Assembly: GCA_041581055.1 (NCBI GenBank)
Contig: JBFGCT010000113.1
Span: forward strand, 1-13,390
Origin: JBFGCT01 sp041581055
Lineage (GTDB): Bacteria > Actinomycetota > Acidimicrobiia > Acidimicrobiales > Ilumatobacteraceae
DNA length: 13,390 nucleotides
Direction: 5' to 3'
Shown: piece after piece, positions 7,173 through 13,390 of the stretch
Position numbering within the stretch: the stretch's first letter is position 1
Layout: each line of letters opens with the position of its first letter
Notes under the pieces: generated by a model
Seen by the model: only the letters and a program-made list of their open reading frames with translations
The model's database searches: none
What the model was told of the DNA's origin: nothing
Position numbers and translations under genes: made by a program

Positions 7173-7264
7173 GCATGCCGATGCCGTCATCGGAGCGGAT
7201 TGTCGTTGGCGTGATCGTCGTCATGCTGATCGGCGTGGTTATCCGTGCCTGGGGCCTCGGATGA
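7169..7264 (+). CDS. Possible 31-residue single-span membrane peptide
   Basis: The ORF encodes a short polar N-terminus (MSMPMPSSER), a continuous hydrophobic helix of about 15 residues (IVVGVIVVMLIGVVI), then RAWGLG and stop. This is the usual layout of small one-span membrane proteins. Third positions are mostly G or C, as in real genes here. No clear ribosome binding site precedes it, but it overlaps the upstream mini-ORF by ATGA. It is too short for standard gene finders. Function unknown; real translation is unproven. Confidence 0.4.
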   Translation: MSMPMPSSERIVVGVIVVMLIGVVIRAWGLG

Positions 7265-7695
7265 CCGAGTGACGTGCAGAGCACGTCCCAGAGGTGCCGC
7301 ACGGTGACGAACGCGATCGGGCACCGACCGCAGGAGACGTTCCGCTCGAGGTCGTCCGGGACTAGGCGTTGGGAGACGCCCCGGTTCGGGGTTCGCGGAC
7401 GCGTGATATGGGATGGTCCCGAGCGCTCGCACCGTGGCCGTTTCCGAACGGTGAGGACTACTGGTATTCATCGTGGATATGCGCTGCTCGCACCGTCACG
7501 AGAGACGGCAGCCGAAGTGTTGTCGATGGGCCCGGCGAGTCGTTCTTCCGTAGCCTGCTAGTGCCGTGACCGTGAACGTTCGGGGCGTCGACGTCGAGTC
7601 GAGTTCGTCGGTCGCAAGGCGCGGCGACGACTGCGCAGCCTTGCCCTGCGGTGAGGAGCGGCAACGCAGCGAGCGGCGAACTTGTCCGGCGGAAC

Positions 7696-7713
7696 ACCGC
7701 AAACGTTTGCGGT
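7696..7713. promoter_or_regulatory. Perfect 18-bp palindrome, LacI/PurR-like operator candidate
   Basis: ACCGCAAACGTTTGCGGT reads identically on both strands. Its core GCAAACGTTTGC fits LacI-family operators and closely resembles the enterobacterial PurR box. It lies 101 bases past the stop of the minus-strand secreted protein gene and is not directly upstream of a recognised gene, so a hairpin terminator role (7-bp stem, ACGT loop, no T-run) is an alternative. Confidence 0.45.
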
Positions 7714-7813
7714 CAGGGCACTCGTTGTGCCGAGGACCGCCTCGAGAGCGGACGCGGCGCGGCAGGAGCCGACCATGATCTCGATGAGTCATCATCGGCC
7801 CATCCGGCCGCGG

Positions 7814-8650
7814 TCAGCAAGTGATCGTCAGGTGGAACGGCTTGTCGACGTAGGCCGGCGGCGAACCGTCGTTGTCTTGCGTGAACACCTCGACGGTGTC
7901 GTTCGAGGTGGACGACAATCCGGTGTCGATCACGCCGGCGACCGCGAAGGTCGCGCCGCCGATCGTCGCCGTGTACGCGCAACCGCTTACGTCACGGTCG
8001 AACCGCACGCCGTACTTCCCGGTGTCGATCTTGGTGGCCGAGATGGCGCGGGAGCCGTCGGACAGGGCTCCGCTGCCGTGCACCTCGGCGAACAGCGGTT
8101 TCACGAAGTAGCCGGTGATGTCGATGATCACGTGGGTGCTGCCACCCTGGTCGCCGTTCCAGATCCTGACCGTGCGGTTGACGTCGATCGAGACGATCCC
8201 TGCGTTGGCGACGTCGGCGGTGCCGTTGAAGTTGATCGCCGACGTCGTGAATGCGGTCGCGTCGCCCGGGGTAATGGACACGAAGTTCGGCCCGGTGGGC
8301 CCCGTGACGGTCAGGTTGTAGGACACGGCGGTCGCACCGACCGGAACGGCGTCGGCAACCGTGACGTTCCCGGCCGCGTCGTGGCCGTCCCGGATCGCGA
8401 CCACGCGGGACGTGTTCGGCGCGAACATTCCCCGGGCGACGTACTTCGGGATCCGGGAGTCGAACGCGCGCACTGGCTCGATCTCGACGAACTTCGTGTC
8501 GGTCGTGGAGGTGCCGCTCTGCGCTAGCACCACGACCTCGGAACTGTTGCCCAGCCCACCCTTCGACTGATCGGCACTCAGCGCCGCTGAGCCCGTCGCA
8601 CCAACGACGATCCCGAGACATACTCCGGCAACTCCCCAGACTCGGTTCAT
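7814..8650 (-). CDS. Secreted protein with actinobacterial extracellular beta-rich domains
   Basis: The 278-residue product begins with a Sec-type signal peptide (MNRVWGVAGVCLGIVVGATGS..., likely cleaved near ALSA-DQ, residue 26), so it is exported. Residues 56-183 match a beta-sandwich segment common in secreted actinobacterial proteins. It has an EPVRAFDSR opening, VPVGATAVSYNLTVTGPTGP (103-121), a TSAINFN segment and a GSTHVIIDITGYF closing strand. The last 85 residues form a second beta-rich module (TGKYGVRFDRDVSGCAYTAT...FHLTITC) with Cys224 and terminal Cys278, possibly a disulfide. The ATG at 8650 has a near-ideal ribosome binding site, AAGGAGGGG, seven bases upstream; in-frame codons further upstream are not needed. 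No catalytic motif is seen, so an adhesion or surface-structural role is plausible but unproven. It stands alone, divergent from the F420-type gene. Confidence 0.88.
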   Translation of the reverse strand: MNRVWGVAGVCLGIVVGATGSAALSADQSKGGLGNSSEVVVLAQSGTSTTDTKFVEIEPVRAFDSRIPKYVARGMFAPNTSRVVAIRDGHDAAGNVTVADAVPVGATAVSYNLTVTGPTGPNFVSITPGDATAFTTSAINFNGTADVANAGIVSIDVNRTVRIWNGDQGGSTHVIIDITGYFVKPLFAEVHGSGALSDGSRAISATKIDTGKYGVRFDRDVSGCAYTATIGGATFAVAGVIDTGLSSTSNDTVEVFTQDNDGSPPAYVDKPFHLTITC

Positions 8651-8902
8651 CTCGACCCCTCCTTCCGGTAGTCCTCTACGAGCCAACGTACGGCTGTCCC
8701 GACAACGATGAACACGGCCGTTCGAACCGATCTGTGCAGGATGGGACGAGACATCGGTCACCGGAAGCGAGCACCACGGAGTACCCACAGGTGGGGGGCG
8801 ACCACGACGGAGCGCGCCGATTCCGGGGCAGTTCACTCGATCGCGCAGCAGACCCATGTTGTCGAGGTGGGCGAGCGGCTCGCCGTGAGCGGGACCCTGG
8901 GC

Positions 8903-8931
8903 TTGACACGCCGTACGCAGCGAACTAGCGA
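8903..8931 (+). promoter_or_regulatory. Candidate promoter giving a leaderless mRNA
   Basis: A perfect -35 box TTGACA (8903-8908) is followed after 17 bases by TAGCGA (8926-8931), a weak -10. The expected transcription start, about seven bases on, coincides with the A of the ATG at 8938. Leaderless transcripts are common in actinobacteria. A ribosome-binding-like GAGG (8930-8933) is also present, so a leadered alternative is possible. Confidence 0.35.
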
Positions 8932-8937
8932 GGCGGC

Positions 8938-9456
8938 ATGGGGATTCAGCAGCAACTTGGATCGACCGCGCCTCGGCCGAACAAGGTGCAGCGGACCGTG
9001 CACAAGGTCGCCGGCAGTCGCGTTGGCGCCGCGGTGCTCGCAAAGGTCGCGCCGCCACTCGACAAGCTCACTTCAAGAGTCTCTGGTGGCCGCAGAACGA
9101 GCACGCAAATGCTCACCGGGCTGCCAATCGTGATGCTCACGACGACGGGAGCCACGACCGGTCAGGCGCGGACCCACCCGGTGCTCGGTATCCCCTACGG
9201 CGAAGACTACGGACTTCAGTCCGGCAACTTCGGCGTCACGTCGGTCCCCGCCTGGGTGCACAACCTGCGGGCCAACGCACAGGCAACCATCGAGTACGGC
9301 GGCACGTCCGTCGACGTCATCGCCCGCGAGGCGTCCGACGAGGAAGCGGACGAGATTCTCGGCGCCGGGACGGCCTTGTTCCCCGGCCTCGCCGACTACG
9401 GACGGCGTGCCGATCGACGGCTTGACGTGTTCGTGTTGAGGGCAGCCGACGCGTAA
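8938..9456 (+). CDS. F420-dependent (Ddn-like) nitroreductase-family oxidoreductase
   Basis: This 172-residue protein belongs to the deazaflavin (F420)-dependent oxidoreductase family that includes mycobacterial Ddn. Members use reduced F420 to reduce quinones, nitroimidazoles or other acceptors through a split beta-barrel fold. Diagnostic segments are LTTTGATTGQARTHPVLG (67-84), SGNFG (95-99), PAWVHNLRANAQATIEYGG (104-122), and the C-terminal FPGLADYGRRADRRLDVFVL (148-167). The first 50 residues form an amphipathic, basic extension, as in many members, and may touch the membrane. The ATG at 8938 fits both family length and the proposed promoter. The host would need to make F420, which this window cannot show. 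The substrate is unknown; family assignment is strong. Confidence 0.92.
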   Translation: MGIQQQLGSTAPRPNKVQRTVHKVAGSRVGAAVLAKVAPPLDKLTSRVSGGRRTSTQMLTGLPIVMLTTTGATTGQARTHPVLGIPYGEDYGLQSGNFGVTSVPAWVHNLRANAQATIEYGGTSVDVIAREASDEEADEILGAGTALFPGLADYGRRADRRLDVFVLRAADA

Positions 9457-9625
9457 CGGCACGCCCGAGCGGCCTCTGCGAACGCGCTCGGCAGATCGCG
9501 CGTTTCCGAGCGGGCGAACGAGCGCCGGAGGTGCCGCGAGGGCGGGTGCTGGCGTCGAACGGCCTGAGCGATATGCGTGCCCCTGAACCGGGTCGGGGAC
9601 GCGTTACGACGTGTCCATGCTCGAT

Positions 9626-9675
9626 GTAGCGAGGTCACCGGTGCCGGAGCACGATCGGGCGAATCGGCTCGCTAC
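9626..9675. terminator. Long-loop inverted repeat at convergent gene ends
   Basis: GTAGCGAG (9626-9633) and CTCGCTAC (9668-9675) are perfect 8-bp complements separated by 34 bases. The right arm overlaps the stop codon of the minus-strand methyltransferase. It lies between convergent genes, where a bidirectional terminator would be expected, but the loop is long and there is no T-run. Confidence 0.25.
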
Positions 9676-10514
9676 TGGGCGTGTACCGCGAGAGCCTGCG
9701 CGGGGACTGAATGCGATCCATCCGGGTTCTGGAAGGACTCGTACGCATCGAGAACGGCACGACGAGTTGCGTCGCGTTCGTCTGTGGGCAGCCGGTGGAT
9801 GATCACGGCCAGCGGGCCGTTGAGATCGACGATCGCGTTCCAGGCGTCTTCGTCGTCGGCGTAGTGGAACGCGAAGTCGACATGCTCGATGATCAGCGTG
9901 GAGAACCCGGCACCCGTGGCAAGTGCACGCACCCGCTCCGGGTCCCCCAGCGAAAAGACCCCTGGAGCACCGGGCTGCGGTGGAGGGAGATGCCCGCGCT
10001 GCACCAACACCGCTGCGGGCACTGCCCACCAGGGGTTCTGGTCCGGGGTCGTGAACGCTGTGAACGCCACCGACCCTCCCGAACGAAGCACCCGCCGTGC
10101 CTCACGCAACGCCGCTGCAGGATCTGCAAGCAGCATGTAAACCGAACGGCCCACCACGGCATCGACACTTGCGTCGTCGAGATCCATCGCCTCTGCATCG
10201 AGTTGTCGGTACTCCACGTTCTCCAAGCCGCGTGTCGTCCCGAGTCGTTGTGCGACCTCCACCATCTCAGCTGAAAAGTCGGTCGAGATCACCCGGCCTT
10301 GGGGTCCGACGAGCGCTGCGATCCGATGACCCAGATCTCCCGGTCCGGCCCCCACCTCGAGTACCACCTGCCCCGATGCTGGAGTCGTCCGTTCGATGAT
10401 CCAATCGTTGAGGTGACCCATGTTCCGCTGGAGGAACGCGTGCCGAGCCTCCCAACCAGCCGCCATCGAATCCCAGGTCTGCAGACTCTGCTCGCGAAAC
10501 GCATCGACATCCAT
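9672..10514 (-). CDS. Class I SAM-dependent methyltransferase
   Basis: The 280-residue protein has a complete Rossmann methyltransferase core of the UbiE/Methyltransf_11 type. Motif I is VLEVGAGPGDLG (51-62), the acidic residue after strand 2 is D79 in ISTDFS, and a third site reads LDAEAM (105-110). The VDAVVGRSVYMLL strand and the VLRSGGSVAFTAF segment (motif III region) follow. The C-terminal 100 residues (from about NPWWAVPAAV) form a substrate cap; the acceptor, probably a small molecule, cannot be deduced. The ATG at 10514 is preceded by a GGGGGG-rich stretch and the length suits the family. It follows a 125-residue unknown gene on the same strand with an 83-base gap and may be cotranscribed with it. 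Confidence 0.9.
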   Translation of the reverse strand: MDVDAFREQSLQTWDSMAAGWEARHAFLQRNMGHLNDWIIERTTPASGQVVLEVGAGPGDLGHRIAALVGPQGRVISTDFSAEMVEVAQRLGTTRGLENVEYRQLDAEAMDLDDASVDAVVGRSVYMLLADPAAALREARRVLRSGGSVAFTAFTTPDQNPWWAVPAAVLVQRGHLPPPQPGAPGVFSLGDPERVRALATGAGFSTLIIEHVDFAFHYADDEDAWNAIVDLNGPLAVIIHRLPTDERDATRRAVLDAYESFQNPDGSHSVPAQALAVHAQ

Positions 10515-10597
10515 GACCCGACCCCCCGGCGATCGCCCTCGGACTCCAGCATACGAATGAGGTCAACATCGCCGACCGGGCTGTCACCGGTGAGTCG

Positions 10598-10975
10598 TCA
10601 GTTGATGTCGATGGCGTGGCGAGAGGCCAGGTCGACCACGAACGTCTCGAGCGGAGTCCCCGAGTGTTCCGCGCATGCTCGGACGATGGCGACCGCAGCG
10701 AACAGGGCGTACTGCCAGTACTGCTCGATCCAGTAGGCGACCTCGTCGAGCAGATCGGGTTCGAGTCCGCCATGCACGGCGAAGTCGGTGAGGACGCCGG
10801 CGGAGTCGAGGGCGTCGGCGGCGAGTTCCATGAGCACTTCGCCGGGGAAGGTGTTGTGCCGCATGTGGAGGTCGGCGATGTCGACAACGAGCTGGTTCGC
10901 GTCGTCACCCGTGGACAGCCCCGCGAGGAACCGCCGCAGCGCTTCGACGCGGTCGTCGTCGCTGGGTCTGCTCAT
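10598..10975 (-). CDS. Hypothetical 125-residue acidic helical protein
   Basis: I do not recognise a family. The product is acidic, predicted mainly helical, with no signal peptide and no charged-to-hydrophobic pattern typical of a membrane span, although the segment YWIEQYWQYALFAAVAIVRACAEH is quite hydrophobic. The start ATG at 10975 has only a weak GGGTCGAG ribosome site. Codon use is strongly GC3-biased, as in the neighbours, which supports it being real. It sits on the minus strand between an intact methyltransferase and a decayed one. Confidence 0.7.
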   Translation of the reverse strand: MSRPSDDDRVEALRRFLAGLSTGDDANQLVVDIADLHMRHNTFPGEVLMELAADALDSAGVLTDFAVHGGLEPDLLDEVAYWIEQYWQYALFAAVAIVRACAEHSGTPLETFVVDLASRHAIDIN

Positions 10976-11083
10976 CTCGACCCGTTACGCATCCGTCGAC
11001 AGCGACGATCCTGCAACACGTCGAGTCCGCCGCGCGATTTCTGAACTGTCGGCGGGCAACAGCGGGCAAGGTGTTGCGTCGGA

Positions 11084-11577
11084 TCAACGCGTAGGGGCCT
11101 TGGCGGTGCCGATGACGAGGAGTGCCTCGTAGGGCTTGGTGGCGATGCCGCCGAGCTCGCTATCGATCGTCGCTCGCAGTCGCGCATGTAGCCGGGAGCG
11201 GGTTGGCGGGTCGAGAGCCTCGTGGCTGGCGTACGTTCTGATCAGGGCGAGGAACTCGTCGGCGGTGTAGGTCATCTGGAAGCCGAATCGGTGCTCTTCG
11301 ATGTCGGTGAACAGATCGCTCGAGGCCAGTTCCTCGGTCGGGTCATAGTCGTGACGATCCGGCGTCAGCGGTGCGAGCATCGATGCGCCAGTCCCGAGCC
11401 GCCATGGCGGCGGTGGCCTGTCCAGCGCCGGATCCGATCTCGAGCACGCGTGCCCCGCCGCCTGAGATTCGTGTACTGGGCGATGGTGCTGAAGACCTGG
11501 TCGGGATAGTCGGGGCGGACGCTGGCGTAGGTGATCGCCTGACGGTCGTAGACGCCTCCGGTCCCGTCGTCGTTCAC
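11084..11577 (-). pseudogene. Decayed class I SAM methyltransferase
   Basis: Three pieces of one methyltransferase lie in three frames. An N-terminal part from GTG at 11577 reads VYDRQAITYASVRPDYPDQVF...QYT, the usual opening of this family. After a +1 frame change near 11465, motif I appears as GGGARVLEIGSGAGQATAAM. After another frame change near 11385, the typical C-terminal third follows (11380-11084), with FQMTYTADEFLALIRTYASH and SELGGIATKPYEALLVIGTA. About 100 residues between motif I and the C-terminal part, including the rest of the SAM site, are missing. The family normally has roughly 250 residues. The GTG lies four bases after the phosphotransferase stop, so the gene was probably second in that operon. 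Sequencing error could explain one shift but not the deletion. Confidence 0.8.
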
Positions 11578-11581
11578 CTCT

Positions 11582-12466
11582 TCATTCTGACTCGTCCGTT
11601 TCGGCATCGTGTCGGTGTTGCGCCGAGGCACACTCGTGGTCGCTGTGTCGTGCCGGCTCGCTCGACTCACTCAGGGTCGCGGCGAACTCGTCGAGGTGGG
11701 CGTCCCACCAGCGTCGTCGCCGATCGAAACGCTCCCGACCGCCCATCGACTCCCACATCTCGATGAACGCGGCCTCGCCGGCCTCGACCCGCCGCCGAAC
11801 GAACTCGCCACCCCGTGCGATCGACTCCGACAGGCAGTCGAGGACGACAAGGCGACCAGCCGAGTCGAGTCCGTACTCGTCGCAAACCAACCGCAGTCGG
11901 CCAGGACGGTCGAGCGCCGCCCATCCGAGTCGAGCTGCGTTGGTGTCGTCGTCGATCGGCACGCACATTCGCGCGAACGCGGCCAGGTCGAACTCGCGTC
12001 GACCGGGCGCAGCGAAATCGAAGTCCAACAGCGCGATCGCCTCACCGTCGCGGAACACGACGTTCTCCAGACAGACGTCGTTGTGGCACATCACCTCGCC
12101 ACCCCACGGATCGGCCATCTCCCCACTCCACGTCGTGTCGCCGAGGTCGAGACCCACCGACGCGTCGTGCAGGCGTCGCATCAGCCGGGCGATCGAGCCG
12201 AGCGCCGAGTCGGCTTGCACCCAGCTCGGATATGGCGGGAGCGCGACGTCGCCGGGAACGAACCGGAGACGTTCCCGTCCATCCGGGTCGATCCCGACCG
12301 GCACCGATGCGCCGTGGAAGCCGTTCCGAATCAGCGCGTCGAGGAGTTGATGGATCGACTCCGAATGCGGGTTGGACGGACGAAGTACGTGACCACCGAC
12401 ACGAACAACAGCGCCCGCGTTGGCAACACCGCCGTGCAACACCTCTTCGTCCAACACTCTCAACAT
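11582..12466 (-). CDS. APH-fold phosphotransferase family protein
   Basis: This 294-residue protein belongs to the aminoglycoside phosphotransferase/choline kinase-like fold (phosphotransferase enzyme family). The catalytic loop is HNDVCLEN (128-135), where H-x-D-x4-N gives the base D130 and metal-binding N135. The metal-binding DFDFA follows (D148, D150), then a REFDLAAF segment. The N-lobe (GGVANAGAVVRVGGHVLRP) has arginine where APH enzymes use the ATP lysine, as I recall for this subfamily. I chose ATG at 12466 because family similarity begins there; in-frame codons reach 12592 but add low-complexity Arg/Ser/Ala sequence. A GCGAGG lies just upstream. The substrate is unknown and resistance should not be assumed. 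It precedes the methyltransferase pseudogene by four bases. Confidence 0.88.
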   Translation of the reverse strand: MLRVLDEEVLHGGVANAGAVVRVGGHVLRPSNPHSESIHQLLDALIRNGFHGASVPVGIDPDGRERLRFVPGDVALPPYPSWVQADSALGSIARLMRRLHDASVGLDLGDTTWSGEMADPWGGEVMCHNDVCLENVVFRDGEAIALLDFDFAAPGRREFDLAAFARMCVPIDDDTNAARLGWAALDRPGRLRLVCDEYGLDSAGRLVVLDCLSESIARGGEFVRRRVEAGEAAFIEMWESMGGRERFDRRRRWWDAHLDEFAATLSESSEPARHSDHECASAQHRHDAETDESE

Positions 12467-12748
12467 CCTCGCAGCTGCTGAAGAAGAGGCCGCGAGCAAT
12501 CCCGAGCGGTTCAGCGAGCGCGCCCGTGCCGTACCCGCGCGGCTTGTCCGGTTGCCGTGCTGGGGCAATATGAGCTTCTTGACCGGGCGCACGCTGACGA
12601 CCTTCGCCGCGGTGGGTCACCGATGGTGCTGCCCAGCCTGATTTCTGCGATGTGAACAGATCGTGCATGCCGCCACTGGGCCGAGCGACAGGTTTAGCGT
12701 CGCTCGCCGTACCGCCATCCGCCGGACTCAAACAGGAGGGAATGAGTC
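12467..12748. other. Intergenic region between divergent genes
   Basis: The region separates the minus-strand phosphotransferase from the plus-strand glycosyltransferase and should contain both promoters. I see no convincing -35/-10 pair. It holds the inverted repeat at 12682-12706 and a strong ribosome-binding-like AGGAGGG at 12734-12740. Confidence 0.4.
12682..12706. repeat. 8-bp perfect inverted repeat in divergent region
   Basis: CGAGCGAC (12682-12689), loop AGGTTTAGC, GTCGCTCG (12699-12706). Its place between divergent genes, upstream of a strong ribosome site, suggests an operator or a leader hairpin. No further support. Confidence 0.4.
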
Positions 12749-12922
12749 GTGACGCGCAGGCGCGTTGACCCGAGGGCGGCCTCTCGTCCATTGCGGCGGC
12801 GAGCGATGTCGGTCGGTCCTATGGCGCGGGCGGATCGTTGCCTCCGTGCCCACAAGGGTGTCCGGCATGCGCCGAGGGCTCTCGGCCGGTGTGTGAGCGA
12901 CGGTTATCGTGATCGATGGGCG

Positions 12923-13390
12923 ATGGTTCACTTCCTCTTCACGCCAGTCCCCGCTGCGGGACACATGGGGCCGGCGATGGTGCTCGCCGACGAGGTCGCA
13001 CGTCGCGGACATGACGTCACGGTCGCGACTGGTTCGCGGTATCGCGCACGCGTGGAGCGGTCGGGTGCTCGCTTCGTCGGCTTCGAGAACGCGCCGGAGC
13101 TCGATTTCGAGCACATCGACGAGCACTTCCCGGAGCGCCCCGACAAGTCGGGTGTCGCCCAGTTCAAGTTCGACGCGAAGCGCCTGACCATCGACCAGGC
13201 GATCGAGGAGTACACCGACCTGCGGCAGGTCGTCGACGCGGATCCGCCGGATGTGGTCGTGTCGGACCTGATGGGCTTCGCCGGCCAGTTCCTCGCAGAG
13301 GATCGCGACATTCCGCTGGCCTTGTTGAATGCGGTGCACCTGCTGCTGCCGAGCGTCGACACCTTTCCGGACAGCATGTTCGGCCCGAGC
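12923..13390 (+). CDS. GT-B glycosyltransferase (UGT/MGT-like), N-terminal part, truncated by window end
   Basis: The 156 visible residues are the N-terminal acceptor-binding Rossmann domain of a family 1-type glycosyltransferase, the kind that glycosylates lipids, macrolides or other small molecules. The opening MVHFLFTPVPAAGHMGP, with conserved GH and P, is followed by LADEVARRGHDVTVATGS and a DPPDVVVSDLMGFAGQFLAED strand-helix. The sugar-nucleotide domain lies off the right edge. I chose the ATG at 12923 because similarity starts there. However, an in-frame GTG at 12749 has a better ribosome site (AGGAGGG, eight bases before) and would add 58 arginine-rich residues. The family is clear; donor and acceptor are unknown. 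Confidence 0.88.
   Translation, partial: MVHFLFTPVPAAGHMGPAMVLADEVARRGHDVTVATGSRYRARVERSGARFVGFENAPELDFEHIDEHFPERPDKSGVAQFKFDAKRLTIDQAIEEYTDLRQVVDADPPDVVVSDLMGFAGQFLAEDRDIPLALLNAVHLLLPSVDTFPDSMFGPS

Larger units (their letters stand above)
6915..7813. other. Gene-poor stretch of about 900 bp
   Basis: No gene of normal size is convincing on either strand. Longer open frames are rich in Arg/Ser/Pro, lack ribosome binding sites and resemble nothing known. The stretch holds two tiny overlapping plus-strand ORFs (7089-7264) and an 18-bp palindrome at 7696-7713, listed separately. Parts of it, for example around 6990-7170, look less GC-rich than the flanking genes. It may be an old insertion, a decayed locus or an extended regulatory region. 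Confidence 0.4.

Noticed and set aside
7764..8527. AGGAG plus well-spaced ATG at 7775 leading into a long plus-strand frame
   Set aside because: The frame runs antisense through the secreted protein gene and its product is Arg/Asp/Gly-rich with no similarity; the ribosome site is likely fortuitous.
8651..9058. N-terminal extension of the secreted protein ORF up to 9058
   Set aside because: The ATG at 8650 has an ideal ribosome site and starts a proper signal peptide; the extension is Arg/Ala/Ser-rich and overlaps the F420-type gene in antisense.
1..13390. CRISPR arrays, tRNA or rRNA genes, insertion sequences
   Set aside because: No regularly spaced repeats, cloverleaf-like sequence, rRNA signature or transposase motif was seen by eye. 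A covariance-model scan would be the decisive test for RNAs.

Overview
The window is very GC-rich, with a strong G/C bias at third codon positions. It carries a BMP-family lipoprotein, an F420-type (Ddn-like) oxidoreductase, actinobacterial-style secreted and glycosyltransferase genes, and frequent GTG starts. All this suggests a high-GC actinomycete, possibly an uncultured Acidimicrobiia or Ilumatobacter-like lineage; the taxon is an inference.

Left part (1-5917): a BMP-family substrate-binding lipoprotein on the minus strand diverges from a tight plus-strand operon. The operon encodes an FAD subunit, a 978-residue protein with a 2Fe-2S-like N-terminus fused to a molybdopterin-binding domain, and an XdhC-type molybdenum-cofactor maturation protein. 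The shared 261-bp promoter region holds three imperfect 15-bp tandem repeats and two inverted repeats. The most striking observation is in the large subunit: both ferredoxin-like domains are recognisable, but all eight cluster-ligating cysteines are replaced (S40, T45, A48, D60 and S99, S102, D134, E136). The Mo-site motifs, the catalytic glutamate, the FAD subunit and XdhC are all retained. This looks like a molybdenum hydroxylase that has lost its iron-sulfur wire without losing the rest of the machine.

Middle part (5918-8937): a 499-bp non-coding stretch begins with a 50/51-bp tandem duplication right after the xdhC stop. It is followed by a minus-strand membrane protein with a CPICNK motif, then about 900 bp with little coding potential except two tiny overlapping ORFs (one a 31-residue single-span membrane peptide) and a perfect 18-bp palindrome resembling LacI/PurR-family operators. 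Next comes a minus-strand secreted protein with a signal peptide.

Right part (8938-13390): a Ddn-like F420-dependent oxidoreductase that may be transcribed leaderless. Then a minus-strand group: a class I SAM methyltransferase, a 125-residue unknown, a decayed second methyltransferase (two frame changes plus an internal deletion) and an APH-fold phosphotransferase. The window ends inside a plus-strand GT-B glycosyltransferase. Apart from the Mo-hydroxylase operon and its divergent transporter component, the genes show no obvious shared pathway.
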